Below, piece after piece: positions 51,346-60,252 of a stretch of 64,000 bases of DNA. Every line of letters starts with the position of its first letter. The first letter of the stretch is position 1. Both the position numbers and the translations under genes were made by a program. The DNA comes from Thalassotalea_F euphylliae (GTDB lineage Bacteria > Pseudomonadota > Gammaproteobacteria > Enterobacterales > Alteromonadaceae). The DNA lies in the NCBI RefSeq assembly GCF_042682785.1, contig NZ_JBHUIB010000012.1, positions 806,001 to 870,000 of the forward strand. Direction: 5' to 3'. The notes under the pieces are model-generated. The model searched no databases. It saw nothing but the letters and a program-made list of their open reading frames with translations, and had not been told where the DNA came from.

Positions 51346-52575
51346 CTAATGCAAAACACGAGCTCTAATTGTGCCATCAATAAGCTTTAACTCTTTTAGT
51401 GCGTCGTCACTATTTTCAGTTTCAACATCAATAACCACGTAGCCTATTTTGTCATCAGTTTGAAGGTACTGTGCTGCAATGTTTACGTTTAGCTTCGCAA
51501 AAGCATTGTTAATAGCAGTAAGCACACCAGGTTGGTTGTGGTGTATGTGCAGCAGTCGTGAAGTGCCTACGTGTTCAGGCAGTGACACTTCAGGGAAGTT
51601 AACAGCTGATAGCGTAGAGCCATTGTCAGAGTATTTTGCTAATTTGCTAGCCACTTCTAATCCAATATTCTCTTGTGCTTCTTGCGTACTGCCACCGATA
51701 TGTGGAGTCAAAATACAGTTGTCAAACTCGCGAAGTGGTGAGACAAACTCTTCGTCATTGCTCTTTGGCTCTACAGGGAAAACATCGATAGCGGCACCAC
51801 CAACTTTTTTGTCGGCCAACGCCTCTGCAAGTGCGTCAATATCAACAACTGTACCGCGAGATGCATTAATAAAAATAGCGCCTTGTTTCATTACTTCGAA
51901 TTCTGCTGCGCCAATCATGTTTTGTGTTTGAGCAGTTTCAGGTACATGAAGACTGATAACATCAGCTTCTTTTAAAAGTGCGGTAAGGGATGGCGCTTGG
52001 CTGGCGTTACCTAGTGGAAGTTTTGTTTCAATATCATAGAAACGAACGCGCATACCGATGGTCTCGGCCATAATGCCCAATTGTGTACCGATGTGGCCGT
52101 AACCAATGATGCCTAGCGTTTTACCGCGCGCTTCGACTGAACCAGCAGCAGACTTATTCCATTCGCCGCGATGTGCTTGAGCATTCTTTTGTGGAATGCC
52201 TCGAAGCAACAGTAAAATTTCACCTAACACAAGTTCTGCAACAGAACGGGTGTTAGAAAACGGCGCATTAAATACTGGGATCCCTCGAATTTGTGCGGCA
52301 GGCAGCTCCACTTGGTTTGTACCAATACAGAAACAACCAATGGCTACCAGTTTTTTAGCGTGTTCGAGAACGCTCTCAGTGAGTTGAGTGCGAGAACGAA
52401 TACCAATGAAATGAACGTCTTTAATTTTCTCTTTTAAATCCGCTTCTGCAAGTGAAGTTTTAAGATATTCAATGTTGGTGTAGCCTTTTGCTTTTAACTC
52501 TTCAAGGGCACTTTGGTGTACACCTTCTAAAAGCAAGATTTTGATTTTATCTTTGGCTAGTGACGGTTTGTTCAT
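51346..52575 (-). CDS. serA: D-3-phosphoglycerate dehydrogenase
   Basis: SerA makes the first step of serine synthesis, 3-phosphoglycerate to phosphohydroxypyruvate, using NAD. The 409-residue protein (E. coli 410) has the Rossmann motif LGIIGYGHIGTQLGIMAETI, the catalytic segments INASRGTVVD and NCILTPHIGGSTQEAQENIG, and a C-terminal ACT domain (GVLTAINNAFAKLNVNIAAQ) that binds serine for feedback. The region just upstream of its start codon carries a long inverted repeat and no clear ribosome binding site. Confidence 0.98.
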   Translation of the reverse strand: MNKPSLAKDKIKILLLEGVHQSALEELKAKGYTNIEYLKTSLAEADLKEKIKDVHFIGIRSRTQLTESVLEHAKKLVAIGCFCIGTNQVELPAAQIRGIPVFNAPFSNTRSVAELVLGEILLLLRGIPQKNAQAHRGEWNKSAAGSVEARGKTLGIIGYGHIGTQLGIMAETIGMRVRFYDIETKLPLGNASQAPSLTALLKEADVISLHVPETAQTQNMIGAAEFEVMKQGAIFINASRGTVVDIDALAEALADKKVGGAAIDVFPVEPKSNDEEFVSPLREFDNCILTPHIGGSTQEAQENIGLEVASKLAKYSDNGSTLSAVNFPEVSLPEHVGTSRLLHIHHNQPGVLTAINNAFAKLNVNIAAQYLQTDDKIGYVVIDVETENSDDALKELKLIDGTIRARVLH

Positions 52576-52585
52576 GGTTTACGTT

Positions 52586-52629
52586 CTATATGTTAGTTTA
52601 GATGGCTAGATTTCTAAACTAACATATAG
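52586..52629. repeat. 17-base perfect inverted repeat at the serA start
   Basis: The bases 52586-52602 (CTATATGTTAGTTTAGA) and 52613-52629 are perfect reverse complements around a 10-base loop. The repeat begins 11 bases upstream of the serA start codon (- strand) and 39 bases after the rpiA stop. It has no T-run, so it is not a standard terminator. An mRNA hairpin here would sit over the ribosome binding region of serA; an operator is the alternative. Confidence 0.85.
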
Positions 52630-52667
52630 TGTTAAAACTCTAAAGCTTTATTTTTGGCAAAATTTAG

Positions 52668-53327
52668 CTATTTTTCGATGGTTTTTACACCAGTTGATGT
52701 GCCGAGTAGAAGTACGTCAGCACCTCTGTTCGCGAATAGGCCATTGGTAACAACACCAACAATAGCATTTATGCTTTTTTCCATTTCTACAGGGTTTAGA
52801 ATGCTCATGTTATGGACGTCTAGGATGACATTACCATTATCGGTAACAACCCCCTCTCTATATACAGGGTCACCACCAAGCTTCACTAATTCACGTGCGA
52901 CATAGCTTCTTGCCATTGGGATTACTTCAACAGGCAAAGGGAATTTACCCAATACACCTACTTGCTTTGAGTCATCCGCTATACAGATAAATTCTTTAGC
53001 AACCGCCGCTACAATTTTTTCTCTGGTAAGTGCGGCACCACCACCTTTTATCATGTGCATATGTTCTGTAATTTCATCTGCACCATCAATATACACGTCC
53101 AATTGATCAACACTATTCAAATCAAAAACTTCAATACCATATGACTTAAGTCGTTCAGTTGATTGTTCTGAGCTAGAAACGGCGCCAGTGATTTTATCTT
53201 TAACCTCGGCGAGAGCATCGATAAAATGATTAACAGTTGAACCTGTGCCAACGCCAACGATAGAGTCTGCTTTAACGTACTTTACGGCTTCTTGGCCGAC
53301 TAACTTTTTTAATTCATCTTGTGTCAT
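52668..53327 (-). CDS. rpiA: Ribose-5-phosphate isomerase A
   Basis: RpiA interconverts ribose-5-phosphate and ribulose-5-phosphate. The 219-residue protein (same length as E. coli) has SIVGVGTGSTVNHFIDAL, SSSEQSTERLKSYGIEV, the acid pair in VYIDGADEITEHMHMIKGGG and VEVIPMARSYV. The order cyclo-ligase-rpiA-serA on one strand is common in gammaproteobacteria. Confidence 0.98.
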   Translation of the reverse strand: MTQDELKKLVGQEAVKYVKADSIVGVGTGSTVNHFIDALAEVKDKITGAVSSSEQSTERLKSYGIEVFDLNSVDQLDVYIDGADEITEHMHMIKGGGAALTREKIVAAVAKEFICIADDSKQVGVLGKFPLPVEVIPMARSYVARELVKLGGDPVYREGVVTDNGNVILDVHNMSILNPVEMEKSINAIVGVVTNGLFANRGADVLLLGTSTGVKTIEK

Positions 53328-53376
53328 AGTTTGCTCGTTGAATTGAATGATTTGGATTATTTTTATAGGCGCTATT

Positions 53377-54003
53377 TTAGATCAGATTACGGAAATGATC
53401 TGAGATAATTTGTTGTGAAGGGGTAATTATTTCTGGTAGCGGTATATCCCAGGATTCAGTTGGTATTTCTTCTACCTGCTGACAGTCTAGAGCTAGGCCG
53501 ATAGGATAGGGCTTGGCACTTGGGGTATGAGCAACCGACTTGTACCATCTTGATAAGGTTCTATCATAAAATCCACCTCCCATACCCAAGCGTTGAGCTT
53601 TCCAATCAAACGCGACAAGGGGCGTAAACACTATGTCTATAGTATTAATAGGCACTACTTTTGTTACATCTAATACTGGCTCGGCTATACCAAATTTATT
53701 CGTTTTCATTTTACTCTGCCGGTCGTAGCGCAAGAATAATAAATGCCCCTTACAAAAAGGGTGTAAAACCGGGAGAGCTACCGTTTTTTTGAGCTCCCAA
53801 GCTTTTTCGATAAGTTTTTCTGTTCTCAGTTCACCGTCATTCGTTAAGTAAATGGCGATAGCACTCGCTGCACTAAAGCGTTCGTTTGACATAATGTTTT
53901 TGACAATTCCTTTGCTGGCCGCGACGTGTTCAGAGGCGGAAAGCGCATTACGTATGCTTCGTACTGACTCTCTTATGGCTGTTCTTTCGAATGCTTTGGT
54001 CAT
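53377..54003 (-). CDS. 5-formyltetrahydrofolate cyclo-ligase
   Basis: This enzyme (YgfA/MTHFS family) turns 5-formyl-THF into 5,10-methenyl-THF with ATP. The 208-residue protein has the N-terminal basic helix (IRESVRSIRNALSASEH), FTPLVAFDWKAQRLGMGGGF and YDRTLSRW, and the late PIGLALDCQQVEEIPTESWD. In enterobacteria 6S RNA lies upstream of this gene; here only 99 bases separate it from the peptide transporter, filled by a terminator, so 6S RNA is not at this place. Confidence 0.94.
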   Translation of the reverse strand: MTKAFERTAIRESVRSIRNALSASEHVAASKGIVKNIMSNERFSAASAIAIYLTNDGELRTEKLIEKAWELKKTVALPVLHPFCKGHLLFLRYDRQSKMKTNKFGIAEPVLDVTKVVPINTIDIVFTPLVAFDWKAQRLGMGGGFYDRTLSRWYKSVAHTPSAKPYPIGLALDCQQVEEIPTESWDIPLPEIITPSQQIISDHFRNLI

Positions 54004-54041
54004 TTTTCACCAATTTCTCACTTTTATGAATGACAAATAAC

Positions 54042-54075
54042 AAAAAAGCTAGTGGCTTTCGCGACTAGCTTTTTT
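54042..54075 (-). terminator. Intrinsic terminator after the POT transporter
   Basis: AAAAAAGCTAGT and ACTAGCTTTTTT form a perfect 12-base stem around a 10-base loop, with T-runs in both directions. It ends the - strand peptide transporter transcript before the folate cyclo-ligase gene. Confidence 0.9.
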
Positions 54076-54102
54076 AACCTTAACTTTGTAGCTCTCTACG
54101 AG

Positions 54103-55590
54103 CTATGAGGTATGTTTTTCAGGCGCTCCTTCGTGAGTACCTGTTACCGCAATTTCTTTAGCAATAGCTTCGTCAATGTCGGTTGGGTGGCTGTCTTCAG
54201 CGCCATGCATCCAGTCAACTAGCTTGCCACTGATTAACCATAGAATGATACCTGCTACGAAAGCCATAATAGCAACGCCCATGAACGCTGCGAAAGGACC
54301 AACATCACCAACCATTTGACCGACCCAAGCTGCCGCGTAGTTACCAACACCAGAGAAGAAGAACCACATACCCATTAGTAGTGATGTGTATTTAAGCGGT
54401 GCTAGCTTAGTTACTAATGAAAGGCCAATTGGCGATAGACATAGTTCACCCATGGTGTGGAACATGTAGGCAAGGATTAGCCAGATAATGCTTGCTTTTG
54501 CTGTTTCGCTATCACCAATTTGGATAGCTGCCATTACCATAGAAATAAAGCCCAAGCCCAAGAAGAACATACCTAGCGCAAATTTCTTAGGAGAGTTTGG
54601 TTCTGCCTCGCCCATTTTAAGCCACATAGCAGCAAACATTGGGGCAAATAAAATAACGAATATAGGGTTTACAGACTGTAACCAAGACGCAGGAATTTCG
54701 AAGCCAAACATAACCAGATCAGTTTTCTGCTTAGCAAATAGATTCATAGAACCTGCCGCTTGTTCGAAACCTAACCAGAAAATAATCGTGAAGAAAGACA
54801 TAATTAATACAACTTTCACACGATCACGTTCTTCAGAGGTTAAAGGTGCATTAGATGCTTGTTGATTGCCTTTTGTCTTTTTCGCTGCCGGTTCAACACC
54901 AACATCACCTAAAAACTTTTTAGACATAGACATCTGTAAGATTACACCTAATAACATACCAATGCCTGCTACCAAGAAACCGTATTGGTAGTTAACTTTT
55001 TCACCGATAGTACCAACAACGAAATAACCCAAGATTGAGCCTAAATTGATACCCATGTAGAAAATGGTAAATGCAGCGTCACGGCGCTTGTCACCTTCTT
55101 CGTATAAATCGCCTACCATGGTAGAAATATTTGGCTTGAAGAAGCCGTTACCCATAATAAGCAAGAATAGACCAAGGTATAAAAACTCGACTTCTAACCC
55201 TGGGATCATTGCGTGCGGTGTGCCTAGAGAGAACTGGCCTAATGCCATCAACACGCCACCAACGATAATTGCTTTGCGTTGGCCCCAGTGGTTATCGGCA
55301 ATCCAGCCACCTAACACTGGCGTTACATAAACCCAAAACGCGTAAAAACCTAAGATGCCTAACGCATTTTTGTTTAATTCTTTTGTTAACTGTTGCTGAG
55401 CATCAGCTGCACTCGGATCAATACCAAAGTACGCCATATCCCAACCGAAACTGCTGGCAAATGCCACTAAATAAAGTACGAAGATACCGCGCATACCGTA
55501 GTAGCTCATGCGCTCCCACATCTCAGTACCAAATAAGAGGAAGAGTCCTTTCGGGTGACCTAAAAAAGTCCCCGTATTAGGGTTATTCAT
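54103..55590 (-). CDS. Proton-dependent peptide transporter (POT/PTR family)
   Basis: The 495-residue inner-membrane protein has about 14 hydrophobic segments and the POT hallmark ExxER in FGTEMWERMSYYGMR. A WVYVTPVLGGWIADNHWGQR segment and FYMGINLGSILGYFVVG (the PTR2 signature) follow. It imports di- and tripeptides with protons. The ATG has AAAGGA 8 bases upstream on its strand. It is a single-gene unit with its own terminator. Confidence 0.95.
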   Translation of the reverse strand: MNNPNTGTFLGHPKGLFLLFGTEMWERMSYYGMRGIFVLYLVAFASSFGWDMAYFGIDPSAADAQQQLTKELNKNALGILGFYAFWVYVTPVLGGWIADNHWGQRKAIIVGGVLMALGQFSLGTPHAMIPGLEVEFLYLGLFLLIMGNGFFKPNISTMVGDLYEEGDKRRDAAFTIFYMGINLGSILGYFVVGTIGEKVNYQYGFLVAGIGMLLGVILQMSMSKKFLGDVGVEPAAKKTKGNQQASNAPLTSEERDRVKVVLIMSFFTIIFWLGFEQAAGSMNLFAKQKTDLVMFGFEIPASWLQSVNPIFVILFAPMFAAMWLKMGEAEPNSPKKFALGMFFLGLGFISMVMAAIQIGDSETAKASIIWLILAYMFHTMGELCLSPIGLSLVTKLAPLKYTSLLMGMWFFFSGVGNYAAAWVGQMVGDVGPFAAFMGVAIMAFVAGIILWLISGKLVDWMHGAEDSHPTDIDEAIAKEIAVTGTHEGAPEKHTS

Positions 55591-55605
55591 ATAATTATCC
55601 TTTCC

Positions 55606-55622
55606 AATAATGCATCATTATT
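55606..55622. repeat. Short perfect inverted repeat in the POT leader
   Basis: AATAATG (55606-55612), CAT, CATTATT (55616-55622) is a perfect 7-base inverted repeat 15 bases upstream of the peptide transporter start. It may be an operator or a small hairpin in the leader. Confidence 0.45.
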
Positions 55623-55651
55623 TTCAAATACAGCCCGTGTTATACATGCGA

Positions 55652-55684
55652 GGGGGGCGAAAGGCAAGGGGCGAGAGGTCGGGG
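55652..55684 (+). other. G-rich tract between the POT and ugd genes
   Basis: Runs of six, four and four G (55652-55657, 55668-55671, 55681-55684), with GG pairs between them, stand out in an AT-rich gap. The tract could form a two-layer G-quadruplex on the + strand. It lies about 60-95 bases upstream of the peptide transporter start and 190 before ugd. The rest of this 284-base gap has AGTGGCCACT (55794-55803), a perfect palindrome, and a possible -10 TATGAT (55826-55831) for ugd. Confidence 0.4.
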
Positions 55685-55874
55685 CACTGAAATATAAGAT
55701 GAAATATTTATGCAATAATTTCACTTTTGCTGTCATTTTGAACAATTCTTTTGCTTTTTAATTTTAGTTAAATATTTTTCATCTACATTGCTAAGTGGCC
55801 ACTATAAAGACAGAGCCAGTTTGGGTATGATAGCTACATCTATATGGATTTACGTTTTTTGAGTTTTTAAGGTA

Positions 55875-57221
55875 ATGAAAGTTACAGTTTTTGGAATTGG
55901 CTATGTAGGCTTGGTTCAAGCCGCTATTTTAGCATCCGTAGGTCACGACGTGGTTTGTGTTGATGTTGACCAAAACAAAGTGGATAACCTAAAAAAGGGA
56001 ATTATCCCTATATACGAACCAGGGTTAACACCGATTGTTGAGCAGACTTTCAAAGATGGGTTGCTTAATTTTACCACCAATGCAAAAGAAGGTGTTGAGC
56101 ACGGCGCTATTCAATTTATTGCTGTCGGTACGCCGCCAGATGAAGATGGCTCCGCCGATTTGAAATACGTGCTTGCGGTTGCGAAAACAATAGCAACATA
56201 CATGGAGTCGCCCAAAATCATCGTTGATAAGTCGACAGTACCTGTTGGTACCGCAGATAAGGTCTCAGCGCAAATTTTAGAAGTGCTGAACGAGCGTAAT
56301 AAAACTATCGATTATGATGTCGTATCAAACCCAGAGTTTTTAAAAGAAGGTGCGGCAGTTAATGACTGCATGAAGCCTGATCGAATCGTGGTAGGTACAG
56401 ACAATGAGGGTTCGCGTTCTGCTATGCGAGAACTCTATGCACCCTTTAACCGTAATCATGACCGAATGATTTTTATGGATGTACGTTCTGCAGAGTTAAC
56501 CAAATATGCCGCCAATTGTATGCTTGCAACCAAAATTTCGTTTATGAATGAAATTTCAAACTTGGCAGAGTTGTTGGGTGCTGACATAGAAGCTGTGCGA
56601 CATGGCATAGGCTCGGACTCGCGTATTGGTTATCAGTTTATCTACCCTGGTTGTGGCTATGGCGGGTCTTGTTTCCCTAAAGACGTGCAAGCGTTAGTAA
56701 AAACTGCGCATGGGATTGACTACAAACCTGAGCTTCTAGAGGCTGTTGAAGGCGTTAATTATCGTCAAAAACAAAAATTGTTCGGCAACTTGAATAACCA
56801 TTTTAAAGGTGATTTAAAAGGAAAAACTTTCGCTGTTTGGGGACTATCATTTAAGCCACAAACCGATGATATGCGTGAAGCATCGAGCAGAGTTTTAATG
56901 GAGTCGCTTTGGGCTGCTGGCGCTAATGTACAAGCGTTCGACCCAGAGGCTATGGAAGAGTGTCAGCGTATATATGGTAATAGAGATGATTTGACACTTG
57001 TTGGTACCAAGGAACAAGCGTTGCAGGGTGCTGATGCATTAATTATCTGTACCGAGTGGAGCCAATTCCGTGCACCTGATTTTGAATTAATAGCCTCTTC
57101 ATTATCTCATAAGGTTATTGTTGATGGGCGTAACCTTTACGACCCGCAAAGCCTTAATAATCAAGGGTTTAGCTATTATGCTATCGGGCGTGGTGACAGC
57201 GTTAAGGTAACGAGTGCTTAG
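55875..57221 (+). CDS. ugd: UDP-glucose 6-dehydrogenase
   Basis: This NAD-dependent enzyme oxidises UDP-glucose twice to UDP-glucuronate. The 448-residue protein begins with a Rossmann motif (VFGIGYVGLVQAAILASVGH). It has AVGTPPDEDGSADL, VDKSTVPVGTADKV and the catalytic Cys266 in GCGYGGSCFPKDVQAL, plus a C-terminal UDP-binding domain (WGLSFKPQTDDMREASSRVL). It heads a set of three sugar-nucleotide genes that can supply uronic acids to the surface glycan at 33-48 kb. Confidence 0.97.
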   Translation: MKVTVFGIGYVGLVQAAILASVGHDVVCVDVDQNKVDNLKKGIIPIYEPGLTPIVEQTFKDGLLNFTTNAKEGVEHGAIQFIAVGTPPDEDGSADLKYVLAVAKTIATYMESPKIIVDKSTVPVGTADKVSAQILEVLNERNKTIDYDVVSNPEFLKEGAAVNDCMKPDRIVVGTDNEGSRSAMRELYAPFNRNHDRMIFMDVRSAELTKYAANCMLATKISFMNEISNLAELLGADIEAVRHGIGSDSRIGYQFIYPGCGYGGSCFPKDVQALVKTAHGIDYKPELLEAVEGVNYRQKQKLFGNLNNHFKGDLKGKTFAVWGLSFKPQTDDMREASSRVLMESLWAAGANVQAFDPEAMEECQRIYGNRDDLTLVGTKEQALQGADALIICTEWSQFRAPDFELIASSLSHKVIVDGRNLYDPQSLNNQGFSYYAIGRGDSVKVTSA

Positions 57222-57224
57222 CCA

Positions 57225-58232
57225 TTGAAATATTTAGTAACTGGTGCAGCTGGCTTTATTGGCTTTTTCGTCAGTGCTAGGCTGCTAGAACAAGGCCATG
57301 AGGTTATCGGAATTGATAACCTCAACGACTATTACGACGTTGCGCTCAAACAAGCGAGATTGAAGCAACTCGACATTCATGAAGGTTTTACGTTTTGTAA
57401 ATTGGATTTATCTGACCGCTCTGGTGTAGCGAACCTTTTTACGCAACATCAATTTCAGCGGGTAATCCATTTAGCGGCACAAGCAGGTGTGCGTTATTCT
57501 ATAGACAACCCAATGGCTTATGCCGATGCAAATTTGGTTGGCCATTTGACGATTCTGGAAGGCTGCAGAAACACTAACGTTGAGCATTTGGTTTATGCCT
57601 CGTCTAGCTCTGTTTATGGTTTAAACAGTAAAATACCATTTCAAACGTCAGATTCTGTTGACCACCCGATTTCTTTATACGCGGCCACTAAAAAATCTAA
57701 CGAATTGATGTCGCATACCTACTCTCACTTATACAATATCCCCACGACAGGGTTGCGATTCTTCACAGTATATGGCCCTTGGGGGCGACCAGACATGGCT
57801 CTTTTTAAATTTACAAAGGCCATATTCGAAGGTACGCAAATCGACATATACAACAATGGCAATATGCAGCGCGATTTTACCTATATCGACGATATTGTTG
57901 AGAGCATTATTAGAATTCAAGATATAGTGCCTCAGGCTCAGCAAGATTGGACGGTAGAGAAAGGAAGCCCAGCGAACAGCAGTGCACCTTACCGTGTTTA
58001 TAATATTGGCAATGGTAATCCTGTGAAGTTAATGGCGTTTGTTGAATCATTAGAACAAGCAATAGGCAAGGCAGCGATTAAAAATTTTATGCCTATGCAG
58101 CCAGGCGATGTTTATCAAACCTTTGCAGATGTGGGTGACTTGTATAAGGTCACAGACTTTAAGCCACAGGTGGATGTGGTTGATGGTGTTAATCAGTTTG
58201 TAACGTGGTATCGAGAGTTCTACCGCGTTTAA
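57225..58232 (+). CDS. UDP-glucuronate 4-epimerase-type NAD epimerase
   Basis: The 335-residue protein is an extended short-chain dehydrogenase with YLVTGAAGFIGFFVSARLLE, IDNLNDYYDVALKQARL, SSSSVYG, the catalytic YAATK (SLYAATKKSNE) and RFFTVYGPWGRPDMALFKFT. These are typical of enzymes that turn UDP-glucuronate to UDP-galacturonate. Its position right after ugd supports that substrate. The start is TTG 57225, 3 bases after the ugd stop. Confidence 0.9.
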   Translation: MKYLVTGAAGFIGFFVSARLLEQGHEVIGIDNLNDYYDVALKQARLKQLDIHEGFTFCKLDLSDRSGVANLFTQHQFQRVIHLAAQAGVRYSIDNPMAYADANLVGHLTILEGCRNTNVEHLVYASSSSVYGLNSKIPFQTSDSVDHPISLYAATKKSNELMSHTYSHLYNIPTTGLRFFTVYGPWGRPDMALFKFTKAIFEGTQIDIYNNGNMQRDFTYIDDIVESIIRIQDIVPQAQQDWTVEKGSPANSSAPYRVYNIGNGNPVKLMAFVESLEQAIGKAAIKNFMPMQPGDVYQTFADVGDLYKVTDFKPQVDVVDGVNQFVTWYREFYRV

Positions 58233-58264
58233 GAAAGAATCAAAAATAACGAGAAAGGAAGTTT

Positions 58265-59161
58265 ATGACACGTTCAATTAAAAAAGCGGTAATCCCAGTG
58301 GCAGGCTTAGGTACACGTATGTTACCGGCAACAAAAGCAATTCCTAAAGAAATGCTGCCTATTGTAGATAAGCCTTTGATTCAATATATCGTCAATGAAT
58401 GTGTAGATGCCGGACTAAAAGAGATTATTTTAGTGACGCACTCCTCAAAAAATGCCATTGAAAACCATTTTGATAAGTCTTTTGAGTTAGAGACCACATT
58501 AGAAAAGCGCGTAAAGCGTCAGTTGTTAGACGAAATACAAGCCATTTGCCCAAAAGACGTCACTATTATGCATGTGCGCCAGGGTGAAGCTAAAGGCCTT
58601 GGACATGCAGTATTAAAAGCGCATCCATTGGTGGGCGACGAGCCATTCGCTGTTGTCTTGCCAGATGTTGTTCTGGATGACTCAACGGCAAATCAAAAAA
58701 CAGAAAACCTATCTGCAATGATTACTCGTTTCAACAAGAGTGGTCATAGCCAAATAATGGTAGAGCCTGTACCTATGGATAAGGTTAGTAGTTATGGTGT
58801 TGCTGATTGTGGTGGCGCGGTGTTAACGCCTGGCGATGCTGCACCAATGACGCAAGTTGTTGAGAAACCAAGCGTCGATGAAGCACCTTCAAACCTTGCA
58901 GTTGTTGGACGTTATGTATTACCAGCTCAAATTTGGACGCTGCTTGAAGCGACACCTCCTGGTGCAGGTGATGAAATTCAACTGACTGATGCAATAGCAG
59001 CGTTAATGAAAAATGAGACCGTTGAAGCGTTTCACATGACGGGTAAATCACATGACTGTGGGTCAAAGTTTGGCTATATGAAAGCTAACGTTGAGTATGG
59101 TTTACGCCACCCAGAATTAAAAGACCGCTTCGCAGAGTACCTCAAAAGCTTGTCACTTTAA
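58265..59161 (+). CDS. galU: UTP-glucose-1-phosphate uridylyltransferase
   Basis: GalU makes UDP-glucose from glucose-1-phosphate and UTP. The 298-residue protein (E. coli 302) has IPVAGLGTRMLPATKAIPKE, MLPIVDKPLIQYIVNE, FAVVLPDVVLDD and VVEKPSVDEAPSNLAVVGRY. With ugd and the epimerase upstream it gives a three-step path from glucose-1-phosphate to UDP-glucuronate and UDP-galacturonate. Confidence 0.97.
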   Translation: MTRSIKKAVIPVAGLGTRMLPATKAIPKEMLPIVDKPLIQYIVNECVDAGLKEIILVTHSSKNAIENHFDKSFELETTLEKRVKRQLLDEIQAICPKDVTIMHVRQGEAKGLGHAVLKAHPLVGDEPFAVVLPDVVLDDSTANQKTENLSAMITRFNKSGHSQIMVEPVPMDKVSSYGVADCGGAVLTPGDAAPMTQVVEKPSVDEAPSNLAVVGRYVLPAQIWTLLEATPPGAGDEIQLTDAIAALMKNETVEAFHMTGKSHDCGSKFGYMKANVEYGLRHPELKDRFAEYLKSLSL

Positions 59162-59240
59162 AATAGTGATATAAAGCGAAGATTTGTCAGTTTAAATAAC
59201 TAAAAGCTATATTAAAGCTTATTGTTATATGGTTGAAGAA

Positions 59241-59266
59241 TGTCGTGTGTGCCAAAATACACGACA
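59241..59266. repeat. Perfect inverted repeat upstream of cysD
   Basis: TGTCGTGT (59241-59248) and ACACGACA (59259-59266) are perfect 8-base reverse complements around a 10-base loop, 32 bases before the cysD start. No T-run follows, so it is not a galU terminator. It is a candidate operator or leader hairpin for the sulfate-activation genes and does not look like a CysB site as I know it. Confidence 0.55.
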
Positions 59267-59298
59267 GTGATTAAACGTTTTAGCACGTAAAGACTATT

Positions 59299-60198
59299 AT
59301 GAACCTTACACACCTCCAAAAGCTCGAAGCCGAGTCTATTCACATTATTCGTGAAGTGGCCGCCGAGTTTGATAAACCTGTGATGCTTTACTCTGTTGGT
59401 AAAGACTCTGCTGTTTTACTTCACCTTGCGCGCAAGGCTTTTGCACCAGGCAAAATTCCGTTTCCATTGTTGCACGTTGACACAGACTGGAAATTTAAAG
59501 AGATGATCCAGTTCCGCGATCAGATGGCTGAAAAGTACGGATTTGAATTGCTTGTGCACAAAAACCCTGAAGGGTTAGCAATGGGTATGAACCCATTCGA
59601 CTTTGGCAGTGCTAAGCATACCGATGTCATGAAAACTCAAGGCTTAAAGCAAGCGCTTGATAAGTATCAGTTTGATGCAGCTTTCGGTGGCGCGCGTCGT
59701 GATGAGGAAAAGTCTCGCGCTAAAGAGCGCGTTTATTCATTCCGTGATAAGAAACATCGTTGGGATCCGAAAAATCAACGTCCAGAACTTTGGAATGTTT
59801 ACAACGGTAAGGTGAATAAAGGCGAGAGTATTCGTGTATTCCCGTTATCAAACTGGACAGAGTTGGATATTTGGCAGTACATCTATCTAGAAAATATCGA
59901 CATAGTACCACTTTATCTTTCAGCTGAGCGACCAGTCGTTGAGCGAGATGGTACGTTAATCATGGTAGATGATGAGCGTATGCCACTGGAAGAAGGTGAG
60001 ACACCAATGATGAAGAAAGTGCGCTTTAGAACCTTGGGCTGCTACCCGTTAACAGGTGCGGTCGAATCTGAAGCAGCGACACTTCCTGATGTCATTCAAG
60101 AAATGTTGTTAACGAAAACGTCTGAGCGTCAAGGCCGTGTAATCGACCATGACTCTTCAGGTTCCATGGAGAAGAAGAAAATGGAAGGTTATTTCTAA
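59299..60198 (+). CDS. cysD: Sulfate adenylyltransferase subunit CysD
   Basis: CysD is the catalytic subunit that joins sulfate to ATP to form APS. The 299-residue protein (E. coli 302) has the PP-loop VMLYSVGKDSAVLLHLARKA, FPLLHVDTDWKFKEMI, GGARRDEEKSRAKERVYSFR and NWTELDIWQYIYLENI. It starts the cysD-cysN-permease-cysC unit. Besides feeding cysteine synthesis, this path makes the PAPS needed by the sulfotransferases encoded upstream. Confidence 0.98.
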   Translation: MNLTHLQKLEAESIHIIREVAAEFDKPVMLYSVGKDSAVLLHLARKAFAPGKIPFPLLHVDTDWKFKEMIQFRDQMAEKYGFELLVHKNPEGLAMGMNPFDFGSAKHTDVMKTQGLKQALDKYQFDAAFGGARRDEEKSRAKERVYSFRDKKHRWDPKNQRPELWNVYNGKVNKGESIRVFPLSNWTELDIWQYIYLENIDIVPLYLSAERPVVERDGTLIMVDDERMPLEEGETPMMKKVRFRTLGCYPLTGAVESEAATLPDVIQEMLLTKTSERQGRVIDHDSSGSMEKKKMEGYF

Positions 60199-60252
60199 AC
60201 GAAATTTACCCACATATTTTCAATTGATAGGACTTTATTTAGGAAAAGCACC

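Noticed and set aside
54004..54102. 6S RNA gene upstream of the folate cyclo-ligase, as in enterobacteria
   Set aside because: Only 99 bases are available and they hold a terminator for the peptide transporter.
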